From contig JAPKZT010000326.1 of NCBI GenBank assembly GCA_026393655.1, positions 1-10,861 on the forward strand: DNA of 10,861 bases, read 5' to 3'. Positions within the stretch are counted from its first letter, which is position 1; the number at the start of each line of letters is the position of its first letter. This document shows, one piece after another, positions 7,023 to 10,861 of the stretch. The notes beneath the pieces were generated by a model, which worked only from the letters and a program-made list of their open reading frames with translations, made no database searches and had not been told where the DNA came from. A program made the position numbers and the translations under genes. This DNA is from Actinomycetota bacterium. Lineage in GTDB: Bacteria; Actinomycetota; Acidimicrobiia; Acidimicrobiales; Ilumatobacteraceae.

Positions 7023-7387
7023 CGCTCTTGGTTGTGTTGACGGTCGTCGCGATCGCATTGCTTATTGCCGAACTTGCTGTCTACCTGTTCATAGTCGGAT
7101 CACAGCTCACTCGCGTGGCGACAAAATTAGAGGGTTGTTCAGAGGTGGTCTGGGACATCAAGCGCAATGCTGAGCCAATCAAATCAGGTGTCATCCGTAT
7201 CAATAGCACTGGCCGGGTGATTGCTGGTGCTCTACCGCTTTTGTACGCAATGGCCGAGGGCATTGTTATCGGCGCAACTTACAAGGCAGCGCCGAAAACT
7301 GAATCAGTTCCAGTCCAACCGGCGATGAAGCAACGGCGGACTCGGATGCATGACGCAGTCGGGTACAACCCAGGAGGACAATCATGA
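7019..7387 (+). CDS. Small membrane protein 5 with basic C-terminal tail (unknown function)
   Basis: This is the longest of the five small membrane proteins, at 122 residues. A transmembrane helix lies at ~2-26 (TLLVVLTVVAIALLIAELAV, then YLFIVG). It is followed by a charged helical region (LTRVATKLEGCSEVVWDIKR) and a moderately hydrophobic stretch at ~68-85 (VIAGALPLLYAMAEGIVIGA) that may lie in or on the membrane. A basic, proline-containing tail follows (MKQRRTRMHD). It starts within the stop of gene 4 and its own TGA overlaps the ATG of the large repeat protein, so the three genes are probably translationally coupled and made in fixed ratio. Function unknown. Confidence 0.75.
   Translation: MTLLVVLTVVAIALLIAELAVYLFIVGSQLTRVATKLEGCSEVVWDIKRNAEPIKSGVIRINSTGRVIAGALPLLYAMAEGIVIGATYKAAPKTESVPVQPAMKQRRTRMHDAVGYNPGGQS
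7372..7377 (+). promoter_or_regulatory. Ribosome binding site of the duplicated membrane protein
   Basis: AGGAGG lies six bases before the ATG at 7384, inside the C-terminal codons of small membrane protein 5. It fixes the start of the large repeat protein. Confidence 0.75.
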
Positions 7388-8964
7388 GCAAGCTCTCAAC
7401 GAAGTCGGCAACTCGCAATTCGAGCTCACTTGCATGGTTCGTGGTCGTCGTCGCTGGATTGGTGGTGCTGGCCATTGTCTGGGGGCTACAACTGTCTGCA
7501 CGTCTCGGTGCTGGCCAAAATGTATTAGACGGTGCGCGACCAATATTTACCGAGGAGCGAATCGTCGGCGACCGGGTCGGAATCACAATGATCGGCAACG
7601 TGGCCGACATGGTCGACCCGATTATCGATAAGAAAGGTGGCGCGGCGGGCGAAGTCGGTGATTTAGTGGGGTTGGTCGCAGGAGCCACTGGTCTCCCACC
7701 AGCCGACGTACTTGCTGCTCTCAAAGCCAATTTTCCACATACATATCACTTGCTGCTGGCGCTACCTCTGGATCAAGTGAGTGCTGAGGTTCCTAACTTG
7801 TTGACCTTCGTGTCCAAGAACTCTCAGGTTGGCGACGCCAATGCTGTGCTTGGGGCAATCGCAGCGACCACGCCACGCCTGGCCCAAGCGATTACCAACC
7901 TCATGGTTGTCACCGAGAATTGGCGAGATGTGGCCGGCACTGATGGAGTCACGCGTTTCGACGGAGTAACCGAGGTTAACTCCGTTCCTGAAATTCGTGG
8001 TTTATTTGAAGATGATGTTGTGACTGGCGTCGAAACTGTTGCATCCGACTTTCGTGGCTTGGACGAACCAGCGCCGAAGGTCGGTTTGATCGCGCTGATT
8101 CTGACAGTCATCGGCGTGATTGTAGTGATCTTCGGTTTGCTGATGATGGGTCTGACCCGAACTAAGGTCTATGGCGCACTGGTACACACTCTCGGTTGGT
8201 CGGTCGTCACGCTGGTTGGCATCGTGGTGGCCGGTGGTGTTTTGGTTCTTGGGTTGTTCCCACGTCTTGACGGCGGCCAGCGGGTCGTTAATGGTTTGCG
8301 TCCGGCGTTTGTCGAACAGCGAGTCGCCGGTATGGAGGCGGGCGTCACGATGGTTAGCAGCATTGCTGCCATGGCCGACCCAATCATTGATGTGCAGGGC
8401 GGCGCGGCGGGCGAGGTCGGTGATTTGGTGAACTTAGTTGCAGGTGCCACTGGTCTCCCACCAGCGGATGTGCTTGCCGCAATTGAGACCAATTTTCCAC
8501 ACGTGTACCATTTGTTACTCGCGTTACCTCTGGATGCGGTGAGCGCTGAGATTCCGGGCTTGTTGACCTTCGTCGCAGACAACTCTAAAGTTGGCGATGC
8601 GAATGCGGTGCTGGAAGCTGTCGCGGCGACCACTCCGCGCCTGGCCCAATCGATCACGAACCTCTTGGTGGTCACTGGTGGTTTCCGAGAGGTCCCGGGA
8701 TTAGCAGGGCTCACTAGGTTCGACGGCACGCCTGTTCGATCGATTCCAGAACTCACTGACTATTTCAAGGATGATGTCGTCGCCGGCGTAGGAGCAGTCG
8801 CCGATGACTATCGGACGCTCGACACCACAGCTCCACCAGTTGACATGTTCCCGCCATTGCTACTCGTTGTTGGCATTCTGGTAATCATCTACGGAGGCGC
8901 AATGCTGATGCTCACGCGCGCGAACACTCCTCGTCGAATCAAACTTGTCGGCGGTGCTAGTTAA
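7384..8964 (+). CDS. Four-helix membrane protein made of two tandem copies of one domain (unknown function)
   Basis: The protein has 526 residues. Transmembrane helices lie at ~17-37, 233-258, 268-291 and 489-511. Two soluble domains of about 195 residues (38-232 and 292-488) fall on the same side, probably outside the cytoplasm. Each copy reads TM, domain, TM. Aligning residues 77-177 with 331-431 by eye gives 83 identities in 101 positions without a gap. Shared landmarks are GGAAGEVGDLV, AGATGLPPADVLAA, FPHxYHLLLALPLD, LLTFV, VGDANAVL, TTPRLAQ and TRFDG. Within each copy the helical core seems to be duplicated again. There are no catalytic motifs, cysteine pairs or haem sites. I recall similar uncharacterised actinobacterial membrane proteins but no named family. 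It closes the operon; GC is near 60%, above the cox genes. Confidence 0.85.
   Translation: MSKLSTKSATRNSSSLAWFVVVVAGLVVLAIVWGLQLSARLGAGQNVLDGARPIFTEERIVGDRVGITMIGNVADMVDPIIDKKGGAAGEVGDLVGLVAGATGLPPADVLAALKANFPHTYHLLLALPLDQVSAEVPNLLTFVSKNSQVGDANAVLGAIAATTPRLAQAITNLMVVTENWRDVAGTDGVTRFDGVTEVNSVPEIRGLFEDDVVTGVETVASDFRGLDEPAPKVGLIALILTVIGVIVVIFGLLMMGLTRTKVYGALVHTLGWSVVTLVGIVVAGGVLVLGLFPRLDGGQRVVNGLRPAFVEQRVAGMEAGVTMVSSIAAMADPIIDVQGGAAGEVGDLVNLVAGATGLPPADVLAAIETNFPHVYHLLLALPLDAVSAEIPGLLTFVADNSKVGDANAVLEAVAATTPRLAQSITNLLVVTGGFREVPGLAGLTRFDGTPVRSIPELTDYFKDDVVAGVGAVADDYRTLDTTAPPVDMFPPLLLVVGILVIIYGGAMLMLTRANTPRRIKLVGGAS
7612..7914 (+). repeat. First copy of the internal duplication (core)
   Basis: It encodes residues 77-177 of the four-helix protein. 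The second copy starts exactly 762 bases later (254 codons). The bases differ mainly at third codon positions, so the duplication is recent enough to be plain at DNA level but has since been kept under protein-level selection. Confidence 0.9.
8374..8676 (+). repeat. Second copy of the internal duplication (core)
   Basis: It encodes residues 331-431 and pairs with 7612-7914 in direct orientation. After TRFDG (190 and 444) the register shifts by one residue, so the two copies differ by a single-codon indel there. Confidence 0.9.
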
Positions 8965-9004
8965 CACGATTGAAAAGCGGGTGACCGTTATTCGTAGAAC
9001 ACTT
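8957..9004 (+). pseudogene. Remnant related to small membrane protein gene 4
   Basis: Just at the stop of the large repeat protein, a different frame reads LVNTIEKRVTVIRRTL. It matches LVRTIEKRVDAIRATL of small membrane protein 4 (6843-6890) at 12 of 16 residues and 31 of 48 bases, with many differences at third positions. No transmembrane segment precedes it, and the frame loses all likeness after 9004 and ends at a stop near 9090. It therefore looks like the stump of a lost copy, cut off near the join with the convergent gene. A 45-codon reading from GTG 8954 is possible but unlikely to be a working gene. Confidence 0.55.
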
Positions 9005-9016
9005 TACACTTCGAAG
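8965..9016. other. Tail-to-tail junction between plus and minus operons
   Basis: This 52-base gap lies between the stop of the repeat protein and the stop of the minus-strand GIY-YIG-like gene. It holds most of the gene-4 remnant. I see no clear hairpin with a T-run on either strand, so a terminator cannot be called although one is expected here. Confidence 0.5.
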
Positions 9017-9445
9017 TTATTGGTTTGGATCGCGATCTGTTGTAAGTGGCCCCGTAGTTGGTGCCTGATATTCGCCGATCCATTCTGAACGCCATGATTG
9101 GTCGTATTGATCTGTGTTGCAACTCGGTTTGTAGACGCTGATTAATTCTCTTGCGATTTGTTCGCGATGAGACTTTAAGCCACCCGGCACTTCGTAGGTA
9201 CATATATATAGATTGAACTTAGATCCTGCTCGATTAGCCCAACATGGAAACGCTCTGTGACGAAATGGAAACGCTTCTTTAGATAGATCTTCTGAATGAT
9301 CAACATAAATCACTGCGAAGTCTTGTTTGGTTTCGCTCGGTTTATACATCACCGCCCAAACTGCTGCCATGGTTGGCGCTGTCCAACCGGCGAGTGCTCG
9401 TGGGCCCTCAAATGGATATCCGGCTAGCGACCCGAGTCTGATCAC
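9017..9445 (-). CDS. GIY-YIG-like protein of unknown function
   Basis: About 142 residues from a GTG at 9445-9443 that overlaps the TGA of the upstream gene (GTGA). The first residues VIRLGSLAGYPFEGPRALAG fit a compact domain. The frame is open further upstream, but that part is arginine-rich shadow of the neighbouring gene. Landmarks suggest the GIY-YIG fold: VWAVMYKP (29-36), FAVIYVDHSEDL (43-54) in the place of YIG, then FPFRHRAFPCWANRAGS, a helix ending ARELI with Glu100, and YKPSCN (105-110), a usual end of that fold. The YIG glycine is Asp49 here. I recall similar uncharacterised bacterial proteins. Nuclease activity is uncertain. There is no evident role in CO oxidation beyond lying downstream of coxE. 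Confidence 0.6.
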   Translation of the reverse strand: MIRLGSLAGYPFEGPRALAGWTAPTMAAVWAVMYKPSETKQDFAVIYVDHSEDLSKEAFPFRHRAFPCWANRAGSKFNLYICTYEVPGGLKSHREQIARELISVYKPSCNTDQYDQSWRSEWIGEYQAPTTGPLTTDRDPNQ

Positions 9446-9738
9446 TCTGATTCGCCTGGGTACTCTTCGTAATCGTCGTCTTCGGCCAGCACTTCTACTT
9501 CGGTGATTGGCCAAACTGGCATCGATGCACGTTGCACTGCAGTGTTAAATAATTCAACGGCGGTCTTAACAGCCGAGTCAGAATCGGTTGCCTCTACAAC
9601 GAGTTGCGCGCCGTACGACATTGTGTTGACTCCACTAGCGATGCCAGAGTGAATTGCAACAGCATCAGCAAACTCGACTACTTCTGCAAGCTCAATGACT
9701 CTGTCGCCTTCGGCACGAAGTGAAACGCTGTATCGCAT
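9442..9738 (-). CDS. Small acidic protein of unknown function downstream of coxE
   Basis: This 98-residue protein begins MRYSVSLRAEGDRVIELAEV, which has a beta-strand/helix character. It has a central QLVVEATDSDSAVKTAVELF, and ends in a strongly acidic tail (LAEDDDYEEYPGESE). An alternating strand-helix-strand pattern like a ferredoxin-like fold is possible, but no family is recognised. The ATG at 9738-9736 lies nine bases after the coxE stop with no good ribosome binding site, so it probably depends on coupling to coxE. Its stop overlaps the next gene's GTG. Its codons resemble those of the cox genes. Confidence 0.7.
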   Translation of the reverse strand: MRYSVSLRAEGDRVIELAEVVEFADAVAIHSGIASGVNTMSYGAQLVVEATDSDSAVKTAVELFNTAVQRASMPVWPITEVEVLAEDDDYEEYPGESE

Positions 9739-9747
9739 AATTAATTT

Positions 9748-10861
9748 CTATCGCAATTCTCGAAGTTTTTCTGCGAATTGTTCAAGGCTTGCCAAATTAT
9801 GTCCAGAGAAAATCTCGTCAATAAATGGGTCAGCGACCATCATTCCAAGCGAGTTTGGCCGAAAATCTTTGACGTCACCTTTGTGTGGGTTCATCCAAAC
9901 AATTCTGTGTGAGAGACGCGAGAGTTTTTCCATTGCAGACTCAAGCAGCGCTGGGTTTCCGCGATCAAGTCCGTCTGAGCAGATCACGACGATAGATCCG
10001 CGACTTAAGCCGCGGCGACCCCATCGTTTGATGAATTGATCAAGTGATTGCCCAATCCGAGTGCCGCCATCCCAATCAAAGACAGCAGTGGCGGCCAAGT
10101 TGAGCGCATCGTCAGGTTTGCGGCGGTCAAGTGATCGAGTAATTCTTGTAAGTCGTGTACCAAAGCAAAATACTTCAACTTTGTCGGCGGCTCGTCGAGC
10201 CGAATATGCAAACTGTAAAAGATTGCGCGAATAGTCAGACATCGAACCTGAGACATCCAAAATAAATACGAGCGGACGAATTCTAAGTCTGCGCTTTTGT
10301 CGAAATAATCGTGTCGGGTCGCCATGCGATCGCATTGTTTCTCGCGCCATTCGACGCGGGTCAAGTCGTGGTCCATTTTTTGCGGTGATGGTTCGACGCG
10401 TGCGTCGGCGTGGCGGAGTCAGTTTTATGTCTGAGACTATGCGTCTGATTGTTGCAAGTTCTTGGTCAGTGCAAGCAGCGAACGCCTTGTTTCGCCAAAC
10501 CTGTGCGCCAGACGCCATGTATCCAAGTTGTGCTTCTTCTTCGTTGCTTTCTTCGCCTTCACCAGGGTCAGGCGAAGGAACTTCAAGTGTTGCTGCGGTA
10601 CTTGTAGTAGCACGCATCATGGCTTTCAACTCGCTATCACCCTGAGTCTCAACATCTAAAAAGAAACTTTTGAACACACGATCGTATGTCGGGATCAAAT
10701 CGCGTCGGCTGACAAGAGTCCCGCGACCGGCCCAATAAACGTCACCTAAATCTGCTGGATTCAACAGTGAAACTGCTTCTACATACGTCATTGCGTCACC
10801 AGTTCCAACTGCGATACCGGCGTCGCGTAGTTCGTCGCCAAACTCAATAAGTATGTCGACG
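9748..10861 (-). CDS. coxE: CoxE, VWA-domain maturation protein of CO dehydrogenase (5' end beyond window)
   Basis: CoxE-type proteins carry a von Willebrand A domain and act with the AAA+ ATPase CoxD in completing the Cu-S-Mo site of CO dehydrogenase. The frame is open to the right edge, and the residues before the internal ATG at 10791 (IEFGDELRDAGIAVGTGDAM) fit the conserved CoxE N-terminus, so the true start is outside. Counting from that Met: an N-terminal region with DVYWAGRGTLVSR (17-29), an acidic linker at ~72-88, an Arg-rich segment at ~128-172, and the VWA domain at ~172-325. The MIDAS residues are intact: DVSGSMS (Asp179, Ser181, Ser183), Thr244 in GGTRIG and Asp273 in CSDGLDRG. 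coxD is expected upstream, to the right. Transcribed toward the coxMSL operon. Confidence 0.9.
   Translation of the reverse strand, partial: VDILIEFGDELRDAGIAVGTGDAMTYVEAVSLLNPADLGDVYWAGRGTLVSRRDLIPTYDRVFKSFFLDVETQGDSELKAMMRATTSTAATLEVPSPDPGEGEESNEEEAQLGYMASGAQVWRNKAFAACTDQELATIRRIVSDIKLTPPRRRTRRTITAKNGPRLDPRRMARETMRSHGDPTRLFRQKRRLRIRPLVFILDVSGSMSDYSRNLLQFAYSARRAADKVEVFCFGTRLTRITRSLDRRKPDDALNLAATAVFDWDGGTRIGQSLDQFIKRWGRRGLSRGSIVVICSDGLDRGNPALLESAMEKLSRLSHRIVWMNPHKGDVKDFRPNSLGMMVADPFIDEIFSGHNLASLEQFAEKLRELR

Noticed and set aside
5954..7387. Phage holin, toxin-antitoxin or Mce-type identity for the small membrane proteins
   Set aside because: No lysis, nuclease or antitoxin partner is adjacent, no Mce domain motif is visible, and the shared features are only a single helix and a short charged tail.
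8169..8756. Long minus-strand open frame (195 codons) opposite the duplicated membrane protein
   Set aside because: It is antisense to a clearly coding, duplicated protein, its product is a low-complexity run of Ser, Thr, Ala and Pro, and a similar shadow (7266-7730) occurs opposite the first copy, as expected for mirror frames.
9028..9037. Perfect 10-base palindrome GATCGCGATC near the operon junction
   Set aside because: It lies in the last codons of the GIY-YIG-like gene, has no loop and no T-run, and ten-base palindromes occur by chance; not a credible terminator or operator.
9199..9210. Short TA-rich run resembling a -10 box
   Set aside because: It lies inside the GIY-YIG-like coding frame (the YIC region) and has no matching -35 or gene start downstream.
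9446..9514. N-terminal extension of the GIY-YIG-like protein to an ATG at 9514
   Set aside because: The extension is an Arg-rich run overlapping the acidic tail of the upstream gene in another frame. The GTG overlapping that gene's stop is a more natural start.

Overview
This window carries a form I aerobic (Mo/Cu) carbon monoxide dehydrogenase locus. The cox genes sample at roughly 35-52% GC, and the membrane-protein genes behind them at about 55-65%. Frequent GTG starts, tight start/stop overlaps, and the motifs of the methyltransferase at the left edge suggest an actinobacterium, possibly an aquatic Acidimicrobiia-type lineage. That assignment is tentative and rests on gene style only.

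Layout. At the left edge a SAM-dependent methyltransferase gene leaves the window on the minus strand (1-227). From about 345 to 8964 every gene lies on the plus strand with short gaps or overlaps, so it reads as one long operon. Its order is: a 78-residue proline-rich protein of unknown role; coxM (FAD subunit); coxS (2x[2Fe-2S] subunit); coxL (molybdenum-copper subunit with the form I active-site loop AYRCSFR); an XdhC/CoxI-like maturation protein with a C-terminal YHS domain; coxG (SRPBCC protein with an amphipathic tail); five consecutive small single-pass membrane proteins of 75-122 residues; and a 526-residue four-helix membrane protein built from two tandem copies of a domain of about 250 residues. 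A 48-base remnant related to the fourth small membrane gene lies just past the last plus-strand stop.

The minus strand reads in from the right. CoxE (VWA/MIDAS maturation protein, 5' end beyond the window) is followed by a 98-residue acidic protein and a GIY-YIG-like protein of about 142 residues, which meets the plus-strand operon tail to tail near 9000.

How the parts fit. CoxMSL oxidises CO with water to CO2 and passes electrons through FeS clusters and FAD. The XdhC-like protein and CoxE belong to families that mature the active site. CoxG links the soluble enzyme to the membrane quinone pool. The six membrane-protein genes directly behind coxG are not part of any cox operon I recognise. 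They are the best candidate here for an undescribed module, perhaps a membrane platform for CO dehydrogenase/CoxG, but a cargo function unrelated to CO is equally possible from sequence alone.
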